DNA of 64,000 nt from Casuarina equisetifolia (lineage: Eukaryota > Streptophyta > Magnoliopsida > Fagales > Casuarinaceae): positions 20,742,682 through 20,806,681 of the forward strand of contig CM052360.1 of assembly GCA_028551475.1 (NCBI GenBank). The letters run 5' to 3'. The notes beneath the pieces were generated by a model. That model was not told the DNA's origin. It did not search any database and worked only from the letters and a program-made list of their open reading frames with translations. The position numbers and the translations under genes were made by a program. Below are positions 24,137 to 36,840 of the stretch, one piece after another (position 1 is the stretch's first letter; each line of letters opens with the position of its first letter).

Positions 24137-26062
24137 ATGAAAGCCATTTCGAAGCTCAAGAGCATAGCACCGTCGCCTGCGCTTTCACTATCACGTTCTC
24201 ACTCTCTTGCACCCATTGGGTGGTCGAGGAATGTGCCTGCCTCCTCCTCGTCTCTGCTTGATGAGTTCACCAGCTTCTGCTATCGGAGAGATCTCCCCAG
24301 AGCTATGAAGGCCATGGACGCTATGCAGCGACACGGCATCTGGGCTGATTGTATCACCTACTCGGAGCTCGTCAAGTGCTGTTTGGCTCATAGGGCTGTC
24401 AAAGAGGGGAAGCTCGTTCACAGCCACGTTTTCTCAAATGGGCACCAGCCTAAAACCTTTTTGATCAACATTCTCCTCAATATGTACGTGAAATTTAACC
24501 TCTTGGATGAAGCGCAGGCATTGTTCGACCAAATGCCTGAAAAGAACGTTGTTTCATGGACGACCATGGTTTCAGCTTACACTAGCGCCAAGCTCAACGA
24601 CAAGGCCCTGCAGTCCTTGGTAGTGATGCTTAGAGAAGGTGTCATGCCTAACATGTTCACTTACTCTTCGGTTTTGAGGGCCTGCGATAGGCTATGGAAT
24701 CTCAGACAGCTGCATTCTAGTATAATCAAGGTTGGGTTAGAATCTGATGTCTTCGTTCGAAGCGCACTTATAGACGTCTACGCGAAATTGGGTGAGTTGC
24801 GAGATGCACTCAGCGTCTTCGATGAGATGGTAACTGGAGACTTGGTTGTTTGGAATTCTATCATAGGGGGATTTGCTCAAAACAGCGATGGTGATGAGGC
24901 TTTGGATTTGTATAGGAGGATGAAAAGAGCTGGTTTTCTACCCGATCAGTCGACGCTAACCAGTGTTTTAAGAGCCTGCACTGGGTTATCGCTTCTAGAA
25001 TTGGGTAGACAGGTCCATGTTCATGTACTGAAGTTTGATCAAGATTTAATCCTTAACAATGCAATCTTGGATATGTATTGCAAGTGCGGCAGTTTGGAGG
25101 ACGCAAACTATGTTTTCACCAGAATGTTGGAGAAGGACGTAATCTCTTGGAGCACGATGATCGCAGGGTTAGCCCAAAACGGTTTCAGCGGAGAGGCACT
25201 GAAATTGTTTCAGTCCATGAAAGATTCCAGCGTAAAACCAAACTATATAACGATTCTTGGAGTTCTTTTTGCCTGTAGCCATGCCGGCCTTGTAGAAGAT
25301 GGGTGGTACTACTTTCAATCAATGAAGAAACTTTATGGGATCAGTCCAGGGAGAGAGCATTATGGTTGCATTATTGATTTGCTTGGAAGAGCTGGGAAGC
25401 TAGATCAAGCAGTTAAGTTGATTCATGAAATGGAATGTGAACCGGATGCTGTAACATGGAGAACTTTGCTGGGTGCATGCAGGGTTCACCGGAATGTGGA
25501 TCTGGCTATACACGCTGCCAAACAAATTCTAAAACTGGATCCTGAAGATGCAGGAACCTATATACTGTTATCTAATATATATGCGAATTCCCAAAGGTGG
25601 GATGATGTTACAGAAGTAAGGAGGACCATGAAAGCTAGAGGAATCAGGAAAGAACCAGGATGTAGCTGGGTTGAAGTGGACAAAAAAATTCATGCTTTTA
25701 TTTTAAGAGACAACGCGCACCCGCAAATTGATGAGATCAACGGGCAGCTGAACCAGTTGATTCATAGATTGATGGGAGTGGGTTACATCCCAGACACGAA
25801 TTTTGTCTTACAGGATCTCGAGGGAGAGCAGAGGGAAGACTCACTACGATACCACAGTGAGAAACTAGCAATCGCCTTCGGTATTATGCACTTGTCAAAG
25901 GAAAAGACGATCAGGATAAGGAAAAACCTCAGGATTTGCGGAGACTGTCATATCTTTGCAAAACTCATAACGAAGATTGAACAGCGGGCTATAGTGATTA
26001 GAGATCCCATTAGGTACCATCATTTCCGGGATGGAGCCTGCTCTTGTGGGGATTATTGGTAA
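24137..26062 (+). CDS. REME1: DYW-class pentatricopeptide repeat protein, REME1-like mitochondrial editing factor
   Basis: An intronless 641-residue PLS-class PPR protein. A short N-terminal stretch rich in Ser, Lys and Arg would serve as an organelle targeting peptide. About a dozen P, L and S repeats follow, with typical VVSWTTMVSAY, VFVRSALIDVYAK and VWNSIIGGFAQN motifs. E and E+ domains come next (GCSWVEVDKKIHAF, then LRDNAHP), and the DYW deaminase domain completes the protein. The deaminase site is complete: HSE at 573-575 and CGDCH with Cys601 and Cys604. The protein ends CGDYW. Such proteins bind a specific RNA and convert C to U in organelles. It matches closely what I recall of Arabidopsis At2g03880 (REME1, needed for editing at mitochondrial nad2 and orf206 sites), including the YHHF and CSCGDYW ends. 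Orthology is inferred, not tested. Confidence 0.9.
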   Translation: MKAISKLKSIAPSPALSLSRSHSLAPIGWSRNVPASSSSLLDEFTSFCYRRDLPRAMKAMDAMQRHGIWADCITYSELVKCCLAHRAVKEGKLVHSHVFSNGHQPKTFLINILLNMYVKFNLLDEAQALFDQMPEKNVVSWTTMVSAYTSAKLNDKALQSLVVMLREGVMPNMFTYSSVLRACDRLWNLRQLHSSIIKVGLESDVFVRSALIDVYAKLGELRDALSVFDEMVTGDLVVWNSIIGGFAQNSDGDEALDLYRRMKRAGFLPDQSTLTSVLRACTGLSLLELGRQVHVHVLKFDQDLILNNAILDMYCKCGSLEDANYVFTRMLEKDVISWSTMIAGLAQNGFSGEALKLFQSMKDSSVKPNYITILGVLFACSHAGLVEDGWYYFQSMKKLYGISPGREHYGCIIDLLGRAGKLDQAVKLIHEMECEPDAVTWRTLLGACRVHRNVDLAIHAAKQILKLDPEDAGTYILLSNIYANSQRWDDVTEVRRTMKARGIRKEPGCSWVEVDKKIHAFILRDNAHPQIDEINGQLNQLIHRLMGVGYIPDTNFVLQDLEGEQREDSLRYHSEKLAIAFGIMHLSKEKTIRIRKNLRICGDCHIFAKLITKIEQRAIVIRDPIRYHHFRDGACSCGDYW

Positions 26063-26522
26063 CAAAAGATGATGAGTGTAGAAGCTCTTGGGGATTCCAT
26101 TTGCTGAACTTGCTGGCCAACTGCATAACCAGGCAATCCAGACCCTGTGAATGAAATTGACCCTTAGATGTGAGAGGCAAGAAGCAGCGCGAAGATTGGA
26201 AACTGTGATAACAAGCATTCTGATGTGGGAAATTAGCTTGGTTAATCAAGTATAGACTGATTTGTTTCAAGGTGCATATGTTTTCCCACCAATGGAAAGA
26301 ATACTAAAGGATATTTGGAAAGAAATGCCCAAAAACCGGCTCCATTAGTCAAACATTCATAGGAAGGTATCTGTTTTCTTGAGTACATGTAGAAGACAGA
26401 CCCACTGCTGCCATACTTATTGATACATTACTGGGATATCTGAACTTCCATAACATAATAATTACAAAGGAACAGGAATCAGGCACATTTGACTTTATGC
26501 GTGGAGTGTCAGCCCCACTCCC
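26063..26522. other. Convergent intergenic region
   Basis: Lies between the 3' ends of the PPR gene (+) and the aminoacylase gene (-). It probably holds both 3' untranslated regions. The last 70 bases resemble the sequence after the second aminoacylase copy, so the duplication includes the 3' flank. Confidence 0.55.
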
Positions 26523-29500
26523 TTATAATTCATCTCTGGAACCTTCCTTTCTTTTATGCTCAACATAAGATGCAAAATCTTTGATTATCGACACATAAAC
26601 ATCAATTCCTTTCAAGTATTCATCTTGGTTTAGAAACTGCATCAGAAGGGGAAATACGATAGTCAGCAATTGCAGATTGAAAGTTTAAGCAATTTAGCTT
26701 GAATATATACTCTATCATAGCAGTAAGCAAGAGTTTGGCTTCTGTTTTGTACAACACTAAACAAACAAATCTCAAGCACTCAGCTATTGAAATGCAGCAA
26801 GCGTTAAAATCGTTGGTGGAGCTAAGAAACCAGTCTTTTGCATATCAAAGCTCATTCAGAAAAGAGCTAAATGGAATCAATGTAGGCTATCCGCGTTAAA
26901 GGAGTGAAAGTCCAGGTAAATTTCATGTCTTCCTTGATAAAGTATAATGTCTGATACGCTCTGAATATCTAAAAATAGAAGTCCCATATCTGAAGTTGTT
27001 CTCTCGAGTTTAGGTATTTCAGGAAGCTGTTCCTGGGTACCAAGTCTGCTCTGAGTTTCTGTACAAAAAGGGTGACATCTACTTCCCTAAATGGATTGAG
27101 TCAGAGCTTGGCATTTCATTGGACAGTAAGCTATTATCAAAAAGGAACCCCTTTCCATTCTTCGGACAATCTTTCCTCCAGTGCATTAGATTTCTTTTGT
27201 TAATGGTGTGAAGTTCATAGTGGTTTCTATTAAAGAATTAAATCTGCAGCCTGGGGCCTGCATCAACTGGCTCAGCTCAGTTTGTACAGCCTCGCATGGG
27301 GACTGCTTACACACACACAAACAATATTCATATGTCACAAAATAGATTTTAAAGTGTAAGGGAGCAAATGGAACAGGAAACTTGTGGCCCACACAAGCAA
27401 CATGCAATCAATGGTAGGTGTTTTCGACAAACAAACTCATTGAATAAGACCGTCACCTCATTATGATCATGGAGGAGAATAGGAGTGTTTGCCATAGGAG
27501 AGAAGCCAATCGCAGGCACACCCTGTTCGCGGTAGTAGCGAGCATCTGTTGCAGCAGGAAAGATCTCTGGCTGAGCAAGTTTGCCATTAGCCTTTCTCAC
27601 AGCTTCTTCTAGTAGGGTCCACCAGGGGTTGGAACTGTCAGCTGCGGTGAGCATTGGCTTCCCAAACTTATCATGCATCCTAGCTTTCTGCTTGAACTGC
27701 CCAAGCTACAAACTATTAAAGTAAAAGGAATAGAGGAGAAACAAAAATGGCAACATCAACAACAACAGAGGGACATCTTATGCCCTGCAAATATACCCAG
27801 ATTCCTAAACCACTGATCCTCATTATCGCATGGATCTTAATAAGACCATGATTCTGCTCTAAAGAAATGTGGTGAAAAAAATTTACTTCCTACGGATACA
27901 GTGCTTTCAACAAATGAAAAATTTGGACTACATAAGCTAAAGTAGACAGGATGGAGCCATCCCAAACATATCCTACTCTATACTGCACACATATATCTCA
28001 AGAAACAATAACATAAACAGAGAACAAGAAACGAAACATAGTTTATGATCCACAAAATATGCAATATGGCTTTAAGTAAATTCTACCAAATATTGCATGG
28101 TAACTATCACCAATCCTAGTTACAAAGAATATATCCTTCTCTCAGAGCTTTGTGGTTTCTTACAATATCATACACATATTATAGAGCTTGCCAGTTAACA
28201 CCAAGAAAATGTTCCTTTCTTAATATGATAACACATATCAAAAAGAGAAAATTCAGTACGTGAAGCACTACCTCAAATGTCATATTTCGTGAAGCAGGAG
28301 CCCATTCTTCAGCAATCCGCCTCTCCAAAGATTCGGGATTAGCAGTTGGTGGCACTCGAATATCAAAACCTGCCTGTGCTTCAGATGGCTGCACATTCAT
28401 GACAAAACCCTGGATGCACAATAAGCGAGAACCTTGCATGTTTTAAACTTTCCACAAAATTATCATTGTAAACAATGAGAGATAACAAATATGTTCAGTC
28501 ACTTTTCTTTGATCGGCAACTTGCAAATGCATTCAGTGAGCCTAAAGCACCCTTCATTCATTCTTCTAAAAGCAAGAAAGTGCTTGTTGAGCCAGAGATC
28601 AATGGCTAGCAATTCCAAAGAGTAATTTTTCTAGATTTGATTGATTTAAGGTGCTTGTCAACAAGGATTAGGCCTTACGTGTCCAGGACTGGTCTTTTAA
28701 AGTCTAAATCTCTACTGATTTGGGTAACTTCCTAGTCATCCAAGGTATGAACTTGGCCTAAAATAACAGCAATTCATCTGCAAATAAGCTCCAAGACAGA
28801 GTTAAACTTACAGTTGGAGACGGCGTACCCGCCTTCAGGAACGCCATATTAACTGAAACCACATCGCCCTCGGCCTTCAAACCAGCCTTCACCAAATCAA
28901 ACTGCGAAGCCCGGAACCTCATCACATTCTCAATGCTTTTCAGCAGATTCTCCATAGCAGTATTGTCATACAACCTCGAACCGTGGCCTGGCTGCCCGGT
29001 GGCCTTAATCACCAACCACCATGGGGACCTTTCTGCATAGAACACCCTGTAGTTCTCATTCGTTGAAGCCAACCCTGTTCCCAAAGATTACAATCCGATT
29101 TAAGGCAAGCTGAGTACACCATGTGTTGAACTATACTGAAGAATACAAAAAAACCCGTTACCTTCGTCGAGTAAAATGCCCAGATTCAAACTCTTGAAAA
29201 CATCGGATTCCACCAACTTCTCGGCACCATCGTGGCCACCAATCTCCTCGTCCGGCACGAAGGACAGGTAGACAGAGCGAAGGGGCTCGAACCCAGAAGC
29301 CTTCAACTTTCGAATGGCCTCTAGGTACTGCATGCCGACGCACTTCATGTCCTGGGACCCCCGGGCGTAGATGTTGCCTTGCTGGTCGAGGTGGGCATTG
29401 AAGGGAGGATGCGACCACTTGTCTTGCTCGGTGGTAACAACGTCGGTGTGGGAGTTGAGGAGGATTGTGGGGAGGCTAGGATCGGAGCCAGGCCACTTGA

Positions 29501-29771
29501 GAAGGATCACAGGCTTGCCCTTCACGAACTCCAGGGTCTGCGCCTCGAGCGAGAGGGCCTTGGCTTGACTGAGAATGAAATCGACCGCTTCAGCATAGTC
29601 GGGGGTCGGCTGGGCTGTGTTGATTCGGAGGTACTGTTGGAACCTTGCTATTATCGATGAAGACGACGATACTGGGTCTGCATCAGCGTTAGCAGTCGAT
29701 GACGATGATGAGAGGAACAAGAATAGTAGAGAAATGGTGCGAAGGATGGTTCTGCAACCGAGCTCCATCAT
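26523..29771 (-). CDS. ACY1: Aminoacylase-1-like M20 hydrolase, predicted ER resident
   Basis: A zinc M20-family hydrolase that removes the acyl group from N-acyl-L-amino acids. Five exons (29771-29162, 29074-28812, 28409-28272, 27705-27457, 26636-26523) join in frame to 457 residues. The N-terminus has a hydrophobic segment (LFLFLSSSSS) that reads as a signal peptide, and the C-terminus is GSRDEL, an ER-retention type signal. Metal and catalytic sites are present: His108 and Asp110 in NSHTDVV, Asp141 in GSQDMKC, Glu175/Glu176 in VPDEEIGGHDG, and a late His in ILLHDHNE. GQPGHGSR marks the dimerisation or lid domain. The first of two adjacent Met codons was taken as the start. A 5'-truncated tandem copy follows at 30445-33465. 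Confidence 0.9.
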
Positions 29772-30444
29772 TTCTTTAGCTTTGTTTTCTCTGTTTTGAT
29801 CAAGAAGGATGAGACTTAAGAGAGATTCTTCAGACCAGAACACCTCTACGCTGTGGAGAATGTGGCCATGGCAGTGAGCTTCCCAGGATTTTCATCTACT
29901 CGGATTCTGACTTTATTCGACCGTCGATTTCTGCTTGTCGATTCCGAGAATGATTTGATCAAAATGAAAAATAGAAAGTTCATTGATTGGTCTGCCAATT
30001 TGTGCTTGCTAATTTCCAGTATGATTCCACCAAAAAAAATAAAAAATTTAATCAACTTTAAAAGCAATGGTGACCTTTGGGATACACCAATGGACTTTGA
30101 GCATTGTTAATACCTTTTGGTATAATGTTATGCTACATGAATGGTGTTATCTTGATTTAAAATATATAATTATGTACAAATCTTACTGTTCAGTTATTTA
30201 TTTATTTATTTATTAGGTTCACAAAATATATAATTGAAATAATTTACATTTACGGAATTTAGTACACCAAAGAATGGCTAACTAGATGATCATTTACATA
30301 CAATGTGCATTCTTATTCCCCTAGTTGTCATTTATAATATTAGTTTTTACTTTAAGAAATGCTTTATTATCTTTGCATAAAATAATTACACAGGAAAATA
30401 ATCAGGCACATTTGGTTTGGGATGTGGGTATCTGCCCTGCTCCC
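29772..30444. other. Spacer between the two aminoacylase copies
   Basis: 29772-29900 is probably the leader and promoter of the intact copy. The rest is AT-rich with a TTTA repeat near 30200. From about 30370 it begins to resemble the 3' flank of the intact copy. Confidence 0.5.
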
Positions 30445-33400
30445 TTATAACTCATCTCTGGAACCTTCCTTTGTTGTATGCTCAACAAAAGATGCAAAAT
30501 CTTTGATTATTGACACATAGACTTCAATTCCTTTCAAGTATTCATCTTGGTTTAGAAACTGCATCACAAAGGAAAATACGATAGTCAGCAAAGTTTAAGG
30601 AACTTAGCACGAATGTGTACTCAATAAGCAAGAGTCTGGCAAACAAAACAAACAGACTCAAACACTCAGGTATTGTAATGCAGCGAGCATTAGCTGGATC
30701 TGAGAAGCTAGTCTGTGGCATGTCAAAGCTGATACAGGAAAGAAACAAATAGAACAATGTCTGCTGTTCCAGTCAGAATGAAAAGGCCAGGTAAATCTCG
30801 TTTTTCTTCCATGATGAAGTACAATGACTGATATGTTCTGGATAACTAAAAATAAGTCCCATTTCTGGAGTTGTTCTCTCAAGTTTAGGTGTTTCGGGAA
30901 GATGTCCACAGGGTACTAAGTTTGCTTTGATTTTCTGTACAAAAAGGGTGGCATCTACTTCCCTGAATGGTGTCCATAGGGTTCGGTTTGGCATTTTATT
31001 GGACAGTAAGCTATTATTAAATCAAAAGCTCTTTGCATTCTTCTCACAATCTTTCCAGCAATACATTAGAGTTTTTTTCTTAATGGCGTTGGGTTTGTTG
31101 TGTTTTTGGACAAAGCATCAAATCTGCAGCCTGGGGCCTGCACCAACTGGCTCGGCTCAGATTATGCAGTCTCACAGGTGGAATGCTCAAACGCATACAC
31201 ACAACAATGTTCATTATGTCCCAAAACGGATTTTTAAGTGTAAGGGAGCGAATGGAATAGGAAACTCATGGTCCATGCAAACAAAATGCAATAAATTGTG
31301 GGGTTTATCCCAAAGAGACACATTGAATAAGACAGTCACCTCATCATGATCATGAAGGAGAATAGGAGTGTTTGCCATAGGAAAGAAGCCAATAGCGGGT
31401 ATGCCCCTTTGGCGGTAGTAGCGGGCATCCGTTGCACCAAGAAGGATTTCTGGCTGACCAAGTTTGCCATTAGCTTTTCTCACAGCTTCTTCAAGTAAGG
31501 TCCACCAGGGGTTAGAACTATCAGTTGAGGTGAGCATTGGCTTCCCAAACTTATCATGCACACTAGCTTTCTGCTTGAACTGCACAAACCACGGACTATC
31601 AAAGGAAATGCCATGGAGGAGAAATAAAAAATGGCAACATCAACAACAACGGAGGGAAATCTAGTGCCTGCAAATAAACCCAGATTCCTAAAGAAAGGAT
31701 CCTCATAATCATGTAGATCTCAATAAGACTGACTCTGCCCTGAACAGGCGTGCCGCAAAAATTTCCGCAATCATGATAGTCTCTACTTCTTACAGACAAC
31801 AGTGCTTTCAACAAATGAAGAATTTGGAGCTCCAACGCTAGAGTAGACCGAATGGAACCATCCTAAATGCATTCTACTCTACACTGCACAGGAATATCAG
31901 CTAGCAAAAATAAACCGAGAACAAACAATGAAACATAGCATAACATCCACAAGATACTCGGTAAAAAGCACTGGTGACAAATGAAGGTTAGCCTATTTTA
32001 AGAATTCACACCATTTTTGTCTTTAAGTAAATTCTATCCAATGTTGCATGGTACTAACCCCGATCCTACTTTTACAGACCATATATCCAGTTTTTTCTCT
32101 TAAGACCTACGTTGTTCCTCACAGTTCCATCCAAGAAAATGTACCTTTATGATTGTGATTATACATTTTAAAAAGGGAAGATTCAGTAGGTAACTAATAC
32201 CTCGAATGTCATATTTCGTGAAGCAGGTGCCCATTCTTCGGCAATGCGCCTCTCCAAAGATTCTGGATCTGTAGTTGGTGGCACTCGAATATCAAATCCT
32301 GCTTGTGCTTCGGATGGCTGCACATTCATGACAAAACCCTGGATACGCAAAAAGGAAGAAACTTGCATTTTTTAAAATGCCCAGAAACTATCATTGTGAT
32401 GTTGTAAAGAATTAGAGAACAAATATCTTCAATCACTTCTCTTTGATTGCCAACTTCCAAATGCTTCAGTGAGACTGAATACTCACCCTTCATTATTCTT
32501 ATGGAAGGCACAATATGCTTGATGAGCCAGAGCTTCTATTCTAAACGCTTCGCATAAAAGCAATACCAAATAGTAATTTTTCTAGACTCGATAGATTTAA
32601 GGTGCTTGTCAGATAAGGACAACGCCTTAATCTCCAGAATTGATCTCTTGTAGTTTAGATCTTACTGATCGGAGTAAGTTCATAATCGTCCAAGGTATTA
32701 GCTTAGCCTAAAACAACAGCAAATACATCTGCAAATGAGCTCGAAAATGAATTAACTTACAGTTGGTGACGGCGTGCCCGCCTTCAAGAACACCATATTA
32801 ACTGAAACCACATCGCCCTCGGCCTTCAAACCAGCCTTCACCAAATCAAACTGCGAAGCCCGAAACCTCCTCACATTCTCAATGCTTTTCAGCAGATTCT
32901 CCATAGCAGTATTGTCATACAACCTCGACCCGTGGCCTGGCTGCCCGGTTGCCTTGATCACCAGCCACCACGGAGCCTTTTCTGCATAGAACACCCTGTA
33001 GTTCTCACTCGTTGAAGCCATTCCTGTTCCCAAATATTACAATAAGATTCAAGACAAGCCGAGTACAGCAAGTGTAAAACAACAATACTGAAGAATACTA
33101 AAAACCCATTACCTTCGTCGAGTAAAATGCCCAGATTCAAACTCTTGAAAACATCGGACTCCACGAACCTCTCGGCACCATCGTGGCTACCAATCTCCTC
33201 GTCCGGCACGAAGGACAGGTAGACGGAGCGAAGGGGCTCGAATCCAGAAGCCTTCAGCTTTCGAATTGCCTCGAGGTACTGCATGGCAGCACACTTCATG
33301 TCCTGAGATCCCCTGGAGTAGATGTTGCCGTGCCGGTCGAGGTGGCCACTGAAGGGAGGATGCGACCACTTGTCGGGCTCGGCGGTAACAACGTCGGTGT

Positions 33401-33465
33401 GGGAGTTGAGGAGGATTGTGGGAAGGCTGGGATTGGAGCCCGGCCACTTGAGGAGGATCGTAGGT
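30445..33465 (-). pseudogene. 5'-truncated tandem copy of the aminoacylase-1-like gene
   Basis: Exons 2-5 of the neighbouring gene are all present with matching lengths and splice sites: 33023-32761, 32338-32201, 31579-31340 and 30558-30445. Exon 4 uses an acceptor nine bases further in, losing three codons. The first exon survives only from about 33465 to 33113. Homology stops abruptly inside the codons around residue 88 of the intact protein, so the signal peptide and the first strand of the catalytic domain are gone. Upstream in frame there is a stop and no Met; the first in-frame Met is at MKCAAMQ (33299), after the HTD metal ligand. The remaining frame has no stops or shifts, and the C-terminus keeps RDEL. 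It is either a recent pseudogene or a gene with a new, unseen first exon. Confidence 0.8.
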
Positions 33466-34109
33466 AACCGAAAGTAGTAAAACTGCTAATCGTGCTGAAG
33501 AAGGTGCAGCGGAACCCCGGAGTTTATTAGAGAGGCATGCAGCGGGAAGAGGGAGGACTTCTTTGTGTGCTTACATTATCTTTGATTTCGTGTTTCTGTA
33601 CAGAAGTAACTCCCATTTAAACGACACCATTTAATTTGGAAGTATATCTTCTTTGTTTTTCTGGCAGTTGTCTGCTACTTGTTTCTGTAATAAAACTTGG
33701 AATAATATTTGGTTGATGGGTCCTTCTAATTTTTCGCTGGAAATCAACGCCGCACACTTGGGAATTTGATGACTCTCAAGACGATGCAAAGAAACTTAAA
33801 AGAACTCGTAATATGATGATTTTCAATATATATTTTCAATAAATTTTATATTTTTAATTTCTTTGTTGTCCTTCCTTTTTCTTTTCTTTTTTTTTCCTTG
33901 GGATACAGTGACAAGATTATTAAGGAGAATAGAAGCCATGGTGTGACAATCTTGAAATATTAGAAAGAACTTTAAATTTCTAAATGCATAGGATAAAATA
34001 TTACAAATTGTTAAGTCTATTTTTAAAGAAATTATTCATTTTATTTTATGTATAAAATATTTTATGATAGATTATGTGAAATGTTTTAATATCTCTTTTA
34101 TAATTATCA

Positions 34110-34153
34110 CTGAATCAAGTTAAATGATATAATAAAAAAAAAGTCACATGCTT
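34110..34153 (+). repeat. Dispersed repeat, copy 1 (matches 53664-53705)
   Basis: Starts CTGAATCAAGTTAAATGATA, followed by an A-run and AGTCACATGCTT. The second copy differs by one substitution and two fewer A in the run. The flanks do not match. Copy 2 starts exactly where the CAP-G2 pseudogene ends. Confidence 0.85.
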
Positions 34154-34224
34154 GAATAATAAAGTATATTAAAATTTTATTATTTAATACTATTAGGCCG
34201 TACAAGTAACGGCTAGAAAAATGT

Positions 34225-34304
34225 GGCCGTTTGATAGATGTGAATCCAATGGCTAGTTCCAACTAAAGCCCCACAGCCGTTGGATTCACTTCAATCGAAC
34301 GGCC
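34225..34304. repeat. Imperfect inverted repeat, 30-bp arms
   Basis: Arm 34225-34254 and the reverse complement of 34275-34304 agree at 26 of 30 positions, with a 20-base loop. Both arms begin GGCCGTT and end in GGCT on the paired reading. It could be a remnant of a small inverted-repeat transposon or a hairpin locus. Confidence 0.75.
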
Positions 34305-34425
34305 TCATTTGATAAAGAATATGAACGTTATAAGGTGGCAACCACAACGTGATAACACGGACAAAACACAGACAACTACAGGTGTTTCTTTGTTCTTGTC
34401 TATTCTCAAGATCAAGAATAAGAAC

Positions 34426-34873
34426 TGTTAGAAAAGAAAACAAGATAGGATCTACGTAGACAGATCTAAAACACTTTTTGGATGATTTTGATTTGCCAAT
34501 AAACATAAAGAGAATAGTTAGAAACATATTACTCTTGTGATCCATTCTTCCAGTGTCGTAAACCTAATAATGCAACTTGAAATTCGGGCTTAGGTGAATA
34601 TCCTCTATTCTCATAAAAATCACTGGCTCGATGAAAGAACCTAGGGTTACATCTCTTTGTGAAAGCAACCTTATGCAATCCTAAGAATAACATGAATTTA
34701 TACTACGAGCTAGAGGATAAGACCTAACCTTACTTTATGTGCAACCCAATAGGCCTACTGATCACGGCCCTATTTGGTTAGCCACGGCCTACATCAGCTA
34801 CTCCATATTTAGAACTCATGGACCAACTTAATATAGCCCACTTAAGCAAGTTTAATACAAAATTAAGCTAACA
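34426..34873 (-). repeat. 3' LTR of the copia element
   Basis: 448 bp, TG...CA ended. By eye roughly nine in ten bases agree with the other LTR. Confidence 0.95.
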
Positions 34874-35334
34874 TTCTCTCACTTGAGCTATATTAAATTG
34901 AAATTATATGCACCTTTACATTAATCCAGAATCAGTTTTTAATTAGAATTCTACCATATAAAATCTCAAACTCTAAATCACATCAATAACTATACCTATT
35001 AAGTAATATAATACCAATCATGACCACAAAATTTTCAATCTTATTAAAACAAATAAATGTGGTGATGTTGCAACTATTTAACATTTTAACAATGTCTGTA
35101 TGTGTTATTATTGTTATCAGTCTAATTTTCTCTCCTTCGATAACAGAATGTTATCAAAGAATATACTTATGTTTCCAACAAACCTTTGACATATCTTGCA
35201 CTTAACTCGAGTTAAACTTTATATGTTATAAGATATCTTTATGGCTAACTTTTTTTTAACAAATGCTTAAGATATACATTTACCTTAAGTTTTTAAAAAA
35301 AAAAAATTAAAAGCTCCCACTATACAAAAGCATC

Positions 35335-36840
35335 TCATAATGACACTAAGCGCATACTATTGACATCTCTTTCATAAACATAAGGACTTAGACCTTTAAT
35401 AAGTGGATCAACTATACTAATCAACTCTACTGAAATTTCAACTTTCTTAACATTTTCCTTTATGATTAAATACTTTATATCTTTATGTTTGGACCCTCCT
35501 AGACTTTTGTTATTGTTAATAAACAATATTGCGGCTCTATTATCACAGTATAACTTGATTGGTCTATTAACAAAACTAAAGTCTTTTAATTCTCTTATGA
35601 GGTTCTTTAGCCAAACAACTTGAATGGATGCTCTATAGCACGCCATAAATTCTGAATGCATGGTTGAAGATGTCATCATTATATGTTTTGAGTTTTTCCA
35701 TGAAATGGCTTCTCCTGCCATCATAAACACATATCCTAATATAGATTTCCAATCATCCTTACATCTAGCAAAATATAAACCTGTATACCCAACTAACTCT
35801 AGCTCTTTTACATGCCCTTAAGTCATCATACAATCTTTTGTTCTCTTTAAGTACTACAAGACCTTCTTAACAGCTACCCAATGCTCTTGTCCAAGATTCG
35901 ATTGATTTCTACCAAGAAGTCTTGTTATAAAAGCTATGTCAGGGCGCGTACAAACCTGAGCATACATAATACTACCAAACGCACTTACATATGGTATATT
36001 CTTCATTAAAGCTTTCTCTTCCTCTGTTATAAGACATTAATCTTTGTTTAATTTATCACTTTTATAGATTGGAACCTTGCCTCCTCTACAATCTTCCATG
36101 TCATACCGTTCGAGAATTCAACCTATATATGCCTTTTGAGAAAGCCCTAATAAACGTCGAGAATGGTCCTTTTGAATTTTAATCCCTAAAACATAAGTTG
36201 CTTCATGAAGATCCTTCATATCAAATTGAGTTGACAATAATTCTTTAATCTCATGAAGTAACTTATGATTATTACTTGTAAGCAAAATGTCATCCATATA
36301 AAGGACAAGAAAGATCGAAGTGCTCCCACTGATCTTAGTGTAGATACAACAATCTACTCCATTCTCCACAAAACCACATGAAGTGATAAAGATATCAAAC
36401 TTTATATACCACTGTCTAGAAGTTTGCTTTAATCCATAAAATAGACTTCTTAAGTCTACAAACAAGTTTTATCCTCCTTTCATTTCAAAACCTTCAAGTT
36501 GTTTCATATACACTGTTTCATCTAGAGTCTCATTCAAAAAAGTAGTTTTAACATCCATTTAATACAATTCCATATCAAAATGAGCTACTAGAGCTATTAC
36601 AATTCTAAAGAAATCTTTAAAAAAGACTAGAGAAAAAGTTTCATTATAGTCTATTCCTTCTTTTTGTGTAAAACCTTTTGCTACTAATTTATTTTTAAAC
36701 CTTTCAACTTGCCCAGTAGAACTCCTTTTGATCTTATATACCCATTTACAACTAACAGATTTACAATCTTCAAGTAACTTAACAAGTTCCCATACATCAT
36801 TATGTTTCATCGATTGCATTTCATCTTACATTGCATCTAA
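35335..36840 (-). pseudogene. Copia reverse transcriptase and RNase H remnants
   Basis: Three frame fragments. 36559-36819 holds the RT fingers (NDVWELVKL, CKWVYKIKR, FKNKLVAKGFTQ). 36118-36465 holds the palm, with the YMDD box intact at 36289-36300. 35335-35730 holds copia RNase H (SSTMHSEFMA, LYCDNRAAI, KHKDIKY). Stops and frame shifts separate them. Confidence 0.9.

Larger units (their letters stand above)
33466..34425. other. Intergenic between the truncated aminoacylase and the copia element
   Basis: No gene recognised. It contains the 44-bp element at 34110-34153 that recurs at 53664-53705 and an imperfect hairpin at 34225-34304. Confidence 0.55.

Noticed and set aside
29158-29660. Open frames on the other strand and frame of aminoacylase exon 1
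   Set aside because: Shadows of a GC-rich exon whose true frame has clear M20 motifs.
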